A stretch of DNA of 14,004 nucleotides, from the NCBI GenBank assembly GCA_005790965.1, contig SXTL01000101.1, positions 1-14,004 of the forward strand. The letters run 5' to 3'. Made by a program: the position numbers and the translations under genes. Under the pieces are notes generated by a model that did not search any database, was not told where the DNA came from, and saw only the letters and a program-made list of their open reading frames with translations. The DNA comes from Burkholderiales bacterium. Its GTDB lineage: Bacteria > Pseudomonadota > Gammaproteobacteria > Burkholderiales > Thiobacillaceae. Shown here one piece after another: positions 6,629 through 13,210 of the stretch. How positions within the stretch are numbered: the stretch's first letter is position 1; every line of letters begins with the position of its first letter.

Positions 6629-8482
6629 ATGTCAAAAGTCCATATTACCGAACTCGTCCTGCGCGACGGCCACCAATCCCTCATCGCCACCCGCCTGCGC
6701 ACGGACGATATGCTGCCCATCTGCCCGCGCCTCGATCAGGTTGGTTTCTGGTCGCTCGAAGCCTGGGGCGGAGCCACCTTTGATGCCTGTGTCCGCTTTC
6801 TGAAGGAAGACCCATGGGAGCGTCTGCGCAAATTACGCCGCGCCCTGCCCAACTCACGCATTCAGATGCTGTTGCGCGGCCAGAATCTGCTCGGTTACCG
6901 CCATTACCCCGACGATGTCGTACGCGCCTTCGTGCAAAAATCGGCTGACAACGGCGTCGATGTCTTCCGCGTCTTCGACGCCATGAACGATGTGCGCAAT
7001 ATGCGCGTTTCCATCGAGGCCGTAAAAGCCGCAGGCAAACACGCCGAAGGCACTCTCTCCTACACGGTCAGCCCGGTGCACAACACCGAATATTTCGTAG
7101 CCATGGCCAAGGAACTCGAGGCCATGGGCTGTGACACTCTGGCCATCAAAGACATGGCCGGTCTGCTCACGCCCTATGCCACAGTCGATCTAGTCAAGGC
7201 CCTCAAGGCGGCTGTATCCATGCCGATTCACATGCACAGCCATGCCACCGCAGGACTCGCCAGCATGGTGCAGATGAAAGGGGTTGAGGCTGGCGCGGTC
7301 ATCATCGACACCTGTCTGGCGGCCTTTTCTGAAGGAGCCAGTCACCCGACGACGGAGAGCTTGGTCGCCGCCTTCCAGGGCAGCGAATACGACACCGGTC
7401 TATCCCTGCCGCTGCTGCAAGAGATCACCGCCTATTTCACCGAAGTGCGCAAAAAATACTGGCAGTTCGAGATGAAGGCCAACCCCGTCGATACGCGCAT
7501 CCTCGTGTCGCAAGTGCCGGGTGGCATGATTTCCAACCTATCCAACCAGCTCAAGGAACAAAACGCCCTGGACAAGATGGACCAAGTCATGGCCGAGATT
7601 CCTCGCGTGCGTGCCGATCTGGGCTTTCCGCCGCTCGTCACGCCGACTTCGCAGATTGTCGGTACCCAGGCCGTACTCAATGTACTCACCGGCGGGCGCT
7701 ACAAGTCGGTCACCAACGAGGTCAAAAATTACCTGCTTGGCCGCTATGGAGCCGCCCCCGGCGCCGTCAACGAAGAGGTCAAAAAGCTGGCCGTCGGCAA
7801 TCAGGAGGTCATTACCTGTCGTCCGGCTGATCTCCTGTCGGACGAGCTCGACCGTCTGCGCGGCGAGGCCGAAGGGCTTATTCAGTCGGATGAGGATGTC
7901 TTGAGCTACGCCATGTTTCCAGATCTTGGCCGTAGCTTCCTGCAAGAGCGTGCGGCCGGTACGCTCACTCCGGAACCCCTGCTGCCACCCGACTCACGCG
8001 AAGCGATGGCCTGCCCGTCGGTGTATGCGCCGTCCGAATTCAATGTCACCCTGCATGGCGAAACCTACCACATCAAGATCAAGGGCACCGGCCACGGCAA
8101 GGATAACGAACGCCCCTTCTATGTGCATGTCGATGGTGTGGCCGAAGAGGTTTTGCTCGAATCCCTGGACGAAATTGAGGTCACCCCGGGTGTACCAACC
8201 CGCAAATCCAGTCCCAAAGGTGGCAACCCAAAAGGGGGTTCTACCCGGCCGCGGCCAACCCATGCCGGTTGCGTCACCACCGCCATGCCCGGCAGCATCG
8301 TTGAGGTAAAGGTCAAGGCGGGCGACGCGGTCAAGGCGGGCGATGGCATTTTGGTCATCGAAGCCATGAAGATGGAAAACGAGATCCAGTCCGCGGTCAG
8401 CGGTACCGTCGTAGGCGTCCATGTTGCCAAGGGTGACGCCGTCACGCCGGACCAGGTGCTGGTCGAGATCCAACCCGAGTAA
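6629..8482 (+). CDS. pycB: Pyruvate carboxylase biotinylated carboxyltransferase subunit (PycB / OadA-like)
   Basis: It transfers CO2 between carboxybiotin and pyruvate/oxaloacetate. The 617 residues comprise a TIM-barrel carboxyltransferase with metal-site Asp13 in LRDGHQS, Lys174 in AIKDMAG (the carbamylated lysine of the family) and His203/His205 in HMHSH. A conserved PYC/OADA domain follows, then a Gly/Pro/Lys-rich linker at ~523-545 and a biotinyl domain with Lys581 in EAMKMENE as the biotin site. The sequence resembles the oxaloacetate decarboxylase alpha subunit. No membrane beta or gamma subunit of the sodium pump is nearby, while a biotin carboxylase is, so a two-subunit pyruvate carboxylase is favoured. 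The direction in vivo is inference. Its TAA is in frame with the following maf gene. Confidence 0.9.
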   Translation: MSKVHITELVLRDGHQSLIATRLRTDDMLPICPRLDQVGFWSLEAWGGATFDACVRFLKEDPWERLRKLRRALPNSRIQMLLRGQNLLGYRHYPDDVVRAFVQKSADNGVDVFRVFDAMNDVRNMRVSIEAVKAAGKHAEGTLSYTVSPVHNTEYFVAMAKELEAMGCDTLAIKDMAGLLTPYATVDLVKALKAAVSMPIHMHSHATAGLASMVQMKGVEAGAVIIDTCLAAFSEGASHPTTESLVAAFQGSEYDTGLSLPLLQEITAYFTEVRKKYWQFEMKANPVDTRILVSQVPGGMISNLSNQLKEQNALDKMDQVMAEIPRVRADLGFPPLVTPTSQIVGTQAVLNVLTGGRYKSVTNEVKNYLLGRYGAAPGAVNEEVKKLAVGNQEVITCRPADLLSDELDRLRGEAEGLIQSDEDVLSYAMFPDLGRSFLQERAAGTLTPEPLLPPDSREAMACPSVYAPSEFNVTLHGETYHIKIKGTGHGKDNERPFYVHVDGVAEEVLLESLDEIEVTPGVPTRKSSPKGGNPKGGSTRPRPTHAGCVTTAMPGSIVEVKVKAGDAVKAGDGILVIEAMKMENEIQSAVSGTVVGVHVAKGDAVTPDQVLVEIQPE

Positions 8483-8488
8483 GCCGCC

Positions 8489-9076
8489 TTGCAGCTTGTC
8501 CTCGCCTCCACCTCGCCTTACCGCAAGGAATTGCTCGCCCGCTTGGGCGTGCCGTTCGAGACCGTCGCACCAAAGGTTGACGAGACCCCGCTACCGGGTG
8601 AATTGCCTGATGCCACAGCGGAACGCCTATCGCTCGCCAAGGCCCGCGCCGTTGTCAAACAGTTTCCCGGCGCGCTGATTATTGGTTCAGACCAGGTAGC
8701 CCTACTCGAAGGCCGACAACTTGGAAAGCCCGGTACGCACGACAAGGCCGTGGCCCAATTGCAATCCATGCGTGGCAAGACACTCGAGTTTCACACCGCA
8801 CTAACCCTGCTCAGTGCCCTTAGCGGCGCCACGCAAACCGCTACCGTGCCGGTCCGACTCGTCATGCGCGACTACAGTGATGCCCAGATCGAGGCCTATC
8901 TAAAGAAGGACCAGCCCTACAACTGCTGTGGTTCGGCCAAGAGCGAATCGCTTGGAATCGGCCTGATCGCCCGTTTTGAGACCGAAGATCCTACCGCGCT
9001 AGTTGGCCTGCCCCTCATCAAGCTCACCGAAATGCTGGCCCGCGAAGGTCTGGATGTGCTGACTTGGCCTGACTGA
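8489..9076 (+). CDS. yceF: Maf/YceF-type nucleoside triphosphate pyrophosphatase
   Basis: Maf proteins hydrolyse non-canonical nucleoside triphosphates to monophosphates; the YceF branch prefers 7-methyl-GTP. The 195 residues start QLVLASTSPYRKELL, carry VDETP (30-34) and the catalytic Asp69 in IIGSDQV, and end with CCGSAKSESLGIGL and DPTALVGLPLIKL. The GS-KSE-LG form and VGLPLI are YceF-like, unlike the YhdE dTTP/UTP branch. The start must be TTG 8489-8491: the pycB TAA is two codons upstream in the same frame, and the conserved LVLAS follows at once. No strong ribosome site is seen, so translational coupling to pycB is likely. Confidence 0.93.
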   Translation: MQLVLASTSPYRKELLARLGVPFETVAPKVDETPLPGELPDATAERLSLAKARAVVKQFPGALIIGSDQVALLEGRQLGKPGTHDKAVAQLQSMRGKTLEFHTALTLLSALSGATQTATVPVRLVMRDYSDAQIEAYLKKDQPYNCCGSAKSESLGIGLIARFETEDPTALVGLPLIKLTEMLAREGLDVLTWPD

Positions 9077-9077
9077 A

Positions 9078-9803
9078 ATGGCCGGTGTGCTGTATCTGAT
9101 CCCAACCCCGTTGGGCCCAACCCCGCTGGATAGTGTCCTGCCCGCCGAGACCCAGCGCATCACGGCCCAACTCAGCCATTTCATTGTCGAAAACGCCAAA
9201 ACCGCCCGCGCCTTCCTGAAACAATGCGGCACTCTTGTGCCGCTACAACAACTCAATCTCCGGGAACTTAACGAGCACACCCCCACGGCAGCGTTGCAGG
9301 AACTGCTCGCGCCACTCCTCGCCGGTCAGGATGTCGGCCTGCTCTCCGAGGCGGGCTGCCCAGCCATTGCCGACCCCGGCGCACCCTTGGTGCGCCTCGC
9401 TCATGAACATGGTGTAACCGTGCGGCCTCTGGTCGGCCCCTCCTCCATCCTGCTCGCCCTGATGGCGTCTGGTCTGATCGGCCAGCGTTTCGCCTTCCAC
9501 GGCTATCTACCCGCCAAGCCCGAAGCGCGCATCGCCGCGATCCGCGATCTGGAACAACGCGCCACCCAGGATGACGCCGCCCAGGTATTCATTGAAACGC
9601 CCTATCGCAATGGGGCCATGCTGGAAGCCTTGCAGTCAACCTGCCGCCCAGACACCTGGTGCACAGTTGCCTGCGACCTCACCCTGGTTAGCGAGTGGCT
9701 GCGTACCTTTCGCATGGCCGACCTCGTGAAACCGCTTCCGGACCTCAACAAACGGCCCTGTGCGTTCATCGTTTATCGCCAAGGCCGTCCCCGTCCATAC
9801 TAA
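9078..9803 (+). CDS. RsmI-like SAM-dependent methyltransferase (tetrapyrrole-methylase fold)
   Basis: The 241-residue protein belongs to the tetrapyrrole-methylase fold and resembles RsmI, the 16S rRNA C1402 2'-O-methyltransferase. Signatures are LYLIPTPLG at the N-terminus, LLSEAGCPAIADPGAPLV in the middle and RPLVGPSSILLALMASGL for cofactor binding. It is shorter and more divergent than true RsmI (~280-290 residues) and sits directly behind maf, a pairing I recall as common in betaproteobacteria, where a separate rsmI exists elsewhere. The substrate is therefore uncertain. The ATG follows the maf TGA with one base between, so coupled translation is likely. Confidence 0.88.
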   Translation: MAGVLYLIPTPLGPTPLDSVLPAETQRITAQLSHFIVENAKTARAFLKQCGTLVPLQQLNLRELNEHTPTAALQELLAPLLAGQDVGLLSEAGCPAIADPGAPLVRLAHEHGVTVRPLVGPSSILLALMASGLIGQRFAFHGYLPAKPEARIAAIRDLEQRATQDDAAQVFIETPYRNGAMLEALQSTCRPDTWCTVACDLTLVSEWLRTFRMADLVKPLPDLNKRPCAFIVYRQGRPRPY

Positions 9804-9809
9804 AGTCCG

Positions 9810-9815
9810 TATACT
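9810..9815 (+). promoter_or_regulatory. Possible -10 element (TATACT) for the metal-uptake module
   Basis: TATACT lies in the 21-bp gap between the methylase stop and the ATG at 9825. The positions 16-18 bp upstream are GC-rich and show no -35 match. Transcription would start near 9822, again almost leaderless, which would agree with the absence of a ribosome site before 9825. No Zur-like or Fur-like palindrome is apparent. This is weak evidence on its own. Confidence 0.3.
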
Positions 9816-9824
9816 CCGGCCCCC

Positions 9825-10136
9825 ATGCAAGTGACGAAATTTCGCGTGTGGCTATTTTCCCTCCTGCTGGTGTGTTTCCAGCAGCTGGGCTTCGCGCATG
9901 CCGTCAGCCATTTCCAGGTAGAGCCGCACGCCTTTAGCCAAGAAGCCGATCACCCCGAGGTGGTCTGCGAACTGTGCGAGTTGCACGCCCAGACCGGCAC
10001 CGGCCTGTTGCCGCTGTGGGCACTACACAGCCCAACGCCCCTCCATCTTGCGCCCGTGCCCCAACCCGGTCCCGGACTCTGGATAACCCGCTTCAGCCAC
10101 CGCTATCACAGCCGCGCCCCTCCCGTTCTCGCCTGA
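9825..10136 (+). CDS. Small exported CxxC/His protein, DUF2946-like
   Basis: The 103-residue protein has a clear signal peptide (KFR, then a Leu/Val-rich core, AHA cleavage near residue 26). The mature part is His-rich and has a CxxC (Cys48 and Cys51, in VCELCELHAQTG) flanked by His43 and His54. The short basic end YHSRAPP resembles the C-terminus of DUF2946-type proteins, which I recall near metal-transport genes; the assignment is tentative. The CxxC/His pattern would suit periplasmic metal binding, but that is inference. It precedes the outer-membrane protein and the metal ABC genes in the same direction. No Shine-Dalgarno site is seen; a GTG at 9831 is an alternative start. Confidence 0.7.
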   Translation: MQVTKFRVWLFSLLLVCFQQLGFAHAVSHFQVEPHAFSQEADHPEVVCELCELHAQTGTGLLPLWALHSPTPLHLAPVPQPGPGLWITRFSHRYHSRAPPVLA

Positions 10137-10154
10137 CCTGTCCCCTTTCCGACT

Positions 10155-10178
10155 CCGTTACACGCCCGTGCGTGACGG
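10155..10178. repeat. Imperfect inverted repeat upstream of the outer-membrane protein gene
   Basis: In the 72-bp gap before the beta-barrel gene, 10155-10165 pairs with 10170-10178 (CCGT-TA-CACGC against GCGTGACGG). This makes a 9-bp GC-rich stem with a two-base bulge and a four-base loop. No T-run follows, so it is not a standard terminator. It could be an operator or an mRNA hairpin, or chance. Confidence 0.35.
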
Positions 10179-10208
10179 ATTGCCTTGGTCATTTTGCGAG
10201 AAAACCTC

Positions 10209-11459
10209 ATGTCAAGATTGTCTTATGTCGCCCGCCTCCCGCAGGGCGCACCACCCAGCGCCCAAAACGCTAGTCAACGCCTCGCCAACCTCGCCCTGCG
10301 TAGCATCATGGCTAGCTGTTTATGCATCACCCCGGTCCACGCTGCAGGGGCCACGATCAGCCCGGAAGTCTCTTTTACCCTGCAAGCCTCGTACGCCGAC
10401 AAGGCCGGCGGTGAACGCCATATTTCCGGTTTTTTGCCGGAAGGTCACGCCCACGGCTGTGATCCGAAAAAACTCTGCCTGGATCACAGCGAGTTCATGC
10501 TGGCCGCCAACCTGACTCCAACCCTGCGCGCCTCCAGCAGCGTGATCTTTGTCGATGCCGAGAACGCGGGCGAAGTCGAAGAACTATGGCTGCAACAGGT
10601 TGGTATCCTGCCCGGCGTCAGCCTCAAGGCTGGGCGTTTTATGAGTGAGTTGGGCTACGCCAACAGTCAACACCCGCACGCCTGGGACTTTATCGGCAGC
10701 CGCTTGATGCCCACGGTCTTGAGCGGCGGGCATCTGATCCACGATGGTGTGCAACTAAAATGGCTAGCGCCGACCGAGCGTTTTGTCGAAATCAGCGCAG
10801 AACTCGCCAAACAATCCGCCAACCGCCCGAAAGCCTGGAGCCTCGGCGCCCATCTGGGCGATGACCTGGGCACCAGCCATGCCTGGCGGGCTGGCGTGAC
10901 CTATCTGGACGCTAAACCCCGTAACCGCACGGGGCATGTTGACGATGAAAATGAGATAGAAGCCCAGACGACCTTCACCGGCACAAGCAAAACCTGGGTG
11001 GCCGATGTGCTCTGGAAATGGGCGCCGGACGGCAACGCCAAGGAACGCCATCTCAAACTCCAAGCTGAATACTTCCGGCGCACTCAGAACGGCCAGCTCA
11101 CCTGTGAAGACAACCGTGCAGAAGGCGGTGCCTGTGTCGGTACCCCCAGCGCATTCCGCACCCGGCAGACCGGCGGATACGCCCAGGCGGTGTATCAGTT
11201 CATGCCGCGCTGGCGGATCGGTGCCCGTTATGATCGGCTCGACAGCGGCACACTCGATTTTGACAGTACCGTTTTGCCCATCGAACTGGCCGCCTATAAG
11301 CCCTCGCAGCGCAGCATCATGGTGGATTTCAGCCCCAGCGAGATGAGTAATCTGCGCCTGCAATACCACCGCGACACCTCGATGCAGGGCTCACCGGATA
11401 AGCAATGGCTCCTCCAGTATGTACACAGCTTTGGCGCCCACGGCGCCCACCGCTTCTAA
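10209..11459 (+). CDS. Outer-membrane beta-barrel protein (porin-like), metal-module associated
   Basis: The 416-residue protein has an exported N-terminus (long n-region, hydrophobic stretch ~26-40, VHA cleavage near residue 45). The mature sequence has many alternating polar/hydrophobic strands separated by turns, and ends in Phe (GAHGAHRF), the usual signature for BAM-assisted outer-membrane insertion. GRFMSELGYANSQHPHAWDF resembles the GRF segment of phosphate-selective-type porins. Two cysteine pairs (Cys84/Cys90, and one in TCEDNRAEGGACVG) may form loop disulphides. There is no TonB box or plug domain, so it is not a TonB receptor. The ATG at 10209 is chosen because the TTG at 10185 only adds residues before the signal peptide. 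A role in metal passage is inferred from the genes downstream. Confidence 0.8.
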   Translation: MSRLSYVARLPQGAPPSAQNASQRLANLALRSIMASCLCITPVHAAGATISPEVSFTLQASYADKAGGERHISGFLPEGHAHGCDPKKLCLDHSEFMLAANLTPTLRASSSVIFVDAENAGEVEELWLQQVGILPGVSLKAGRFMSELGYANSQHPHAWDFIGSRLMPTVLSGGHLIHDGVQLKWLAPTERFVEISAELAKQSANRPKAWSLGAHLGDDLGTSHAWRAGVTYLDAKPRNRTGHVDDENEIEAQTTFTGTSKTWVADVLWKWAPDGNAKERHLKLQAEYFRRTQNGQLTCEDNRAEGGACVGTPSAFRTRQTGGYAQAVYQFMPRWRIGARYDRLDSGTLDFDSTVLPIELAAYKPSQRSIMVDFSPSEMSNLRLQYHRDTSMQGSPDKQWLLQYVHSFGAHGAHRF

Positions 11460-11522
11460 ACCCTTTTTCTAAACCGTGACTCCATTCTGCCTGTGGGCGG
11501 GATGGCGCCTTTGGAGCCTGTT

Positions 11523-12428
11523 ATGCGTTTATTTTCACTGATCGCCTTAAATTGGCTGTTACTGCTAGGCCTGGGCACAACCCCGGCGTACGCCCAATTA
11601 ACTGTCCTGACCTGCGAGCCGGAATGGGCGAGCTTGGTGGCCGAACTTGGCGGGGCGCAAATCAGCGTCAGCAGTGCCACCCACGCGCGCCAGGATCCGC
11701 ACCATATCGAAGCTCGTCCATCCTTGCTCGCGCAGGCGCGGCGAGCCGACCTTGTAGTGTGCAGCGGCGCCGAATTGGAAGCCGGCTGGTTGCCGCTCTT
11801 GCAACGCGAGTCAGGCAATCCGGCCATTCAGGTTGGCACTCCGGGTTATTTTGCAGCGGCGGCGTTTGTCACCCTGCTCGACCAGGCCCATCCTGGTCAG
11901 CTTCTAGCCGGCCATGTACACGCAGCCGGCAATCCGCACCTGCATCTCAACCCCCACAACCTGGTACCCATTGCCCGCGCCTTGAGCCAACGGCTGCAAC
12001 AACTGGATCCGCCACAAGCCGCCTTCTATCGCGAGAAAGGCCATGACTTTCTGGCCCGCTGGCAAACCGCTATCACTAAATGGGAGGCACAAGCAGCTCC
12101 TCTCCGAGGTAAAAGCGTAGTCGTGCAACACGGCAGCCTGACCTATTTGTTGCGCTGGCTTGGCTTGCAGGTTGTCGCCGATCTGGAGCCAATCCCCGGC
12201 GTGGAGCCCTCGCTCAACCACTTGGCCAGCCTCGCGCAACGCTTGCCCCCCGGCAGCGCCAAGGCCATCCTGCGCACCCCGTATCAATCCGCACGCCCCG
12301 CTGAATGGCTGGCAAGCCGCAGCCAGATACCGGCGCGTGTCCTGCCCTACAGCGTCGGCGGTAACCCCGAAGCCCGCGACTTGTTTGGTCTTTTCGACAG
12401 CAGTCTAAAGCTGCTGCTGGCCCCATGA
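11523..12428 (+). CDS. Zinc/manganese-type ABC transporter periplasmic binding protein (ZnuA/TroA family)
   Basis: This should deliver a divalent metal, most likely zinc, to the permease encoded next. I chose the ATG at 11523 (301 residues) because GGAG lies about 7 nt upstream and a signal peptide begins at once (MRLFSLIALN, AYA cleavage near residue 24). Upstream in-frame starts at 11493 and 11502 would spoil that signal. Candidate ligands are His60/His61 (DPHHIE), His139/His141 (NPHLHLNP) and His203 (VQHGSLTYLL). The usual fourth acidic ligand near the C-terminus is not obvious: PYSVGGN stands in its place, as in a subfamily ending GG-DLFGLFD. The long His-rich loop of E. coli ZnuA is absent. 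It overlaps the permease by 4 bp (ATGA). Confidence 0.9.
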   Translation: MRLFSLIALNWLLLLGLGTTPAYAQLTVLTCEPEWASLVAELGGAQISVSSATHARQDPHHIEARPSLLAQARRADLVVCSGAELEAGWLPLLQRESGNPAIQVGTPGYFAAAAFVTLLDQAHPGQLLAGHVHAAGNPHLHLNPHNLVPIARALSQRLQQLDPPQAAFYREKGHDFLARWQTAITKWEAQAAPLRGKSVVVQHGSLTYLLRWLGLQVVADLEPIPGVEPSLNHLASLAQRLPPGSAKAILRTPYQSARPAEWLASRSQIPARVLPYSVGGNPEARDLFGLFDSSLKLLLAP

Positions 12429-13210
12429 TGTTCGACCTCAACCGCCCCGAGTGGGTCTTTCTACCAGCCATGCTGGCAGGGCTCATGGTTCTGGCCAGTC
12501 ATGTGCCTCTGGGCCGCCAGGTCTTGCTGCGGGGCATCGTATTTCTTGACCTCGCCATTGCCCAGCTCGCTGCAGTCGGCGCATTGCTGGTGCAGCAGGC
12601 CTTTCCCCATGCGGCCAGCGGCTGGGTGACAGCCGGCGGGTTATTGGTAGCCTTGCTGGGTGCCGCATTTTTGCACGCCATGGAACGCCACGCCCCCGAG
12701 CGGCAAGAAGCGCTGATCGGGGTTGTGTTTATTAGCGTGGCCAGCTTCACCTTGATACTCATTAGCCATGATCCACACGGCGCTGAACAGCTGCAGACCC
12801 TGCTGGGCGGGCAAATTCTGTGGACGCAGTTGGAAGATCTATGGCCCTTGGGGCTCGTCGCTATCCTTGTTGCAGTGCTGCAGCGCTTTGGTCCAAACGC
12901 CTTTCAGCGTTATTTCTATGCCCTGTTTGCCATCGCCATCACCGCGGCGGTGCAAGTCGTCGGCGTGTATCTGGTTTTTGCCGGCCTGATTATCCCGGCG
13001 CTGGCGACCTTGAGCCAGACCCGGGCGGCGCAGCTTCAAGCATGGGGGTTGGGGGCGCTGGGCGTGCTCACCGGCCTGATTTTCTCAGCGCGTTGGGATT
13101 GGCCAGCGGGCGCCGCGATGGTGTTAGCGATGGTAGGTTGGAGTGCGCTGTATTGGGCCTTGCCCATTAAAGCACCGCTTGATCAGGCGAAGACCCCGGT
13201 CGAAAGATAA
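12425..13210 (+). CDS. Metal ABC transporter permease (ABC-3 / ZnuB family)
   Basis: This is the inner-membrane channel of a zinc/manganese-type ABC importer. The 261 residues contain about eight hydrophobic segments (roughly 10-28, 35-58, 66-85, 95-112, 135-152, 160-190, 205-222, 227-245). ABC-3 family features are RGIVFLDLAIAQLAAVG after the first helix, GVYLVFAGLIIPALA, and SARWDWPAGAAMVL near the end. The ATG overlaps the stop of the binding protein, so the two are co-translated. No ATP-binding subunit follows: the next gene is convergent cysM. The last nine codons overlap the end of cysM on the other strand (13183-13210). Confidence 0.92.
   Translation: MMFDLNRPEWVFLPAMLAGLMVLASHVPLGRQVLLRGIVFLDLAIAQLAAVGALLVQQAFPHAASGWVTAGGLLVALLGAAFLHAMERHAPERQEALIGVVFISVASFTLILISHDPHGAEQLQTLLGGQILWTQLEDLWPLGLVAILVAVLQRFGPNAFQRYFYALFAIAITAAVQVVGVYLVFAGLIIPALATLSQTRAAQLQAWGLGALGVLTGLIFSARWDWPAGAAMVLAMVGWSALYWALPIKAPLDQAKTPVER

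Noticed and set aside
8311..8346. 18-bp tandem direct repeat (16 of 18 bases identical)
   Set aside because: It encodes VKAGDA-VKAGDG in the biotinyl domain, a normal repeated turn of that fold, not a mobile or variable repeat.
6629..8482. Sodium-pumping oxaloacetate decarboxylase alpha subunit
   Set aside because: The sequence alone fits, but no beta or gamma membrane subunit is adjacent and a biotin carboxylase is, so two-subunit pyruvate carboxylase is preferred.
11460..11522. Possible terminator between the barrel gene and the binding-protein gene
   Set aside because: There is a short T-run at 11464-11469, but no stable hairpin directly before it and no second T-run after the GC-rich part.
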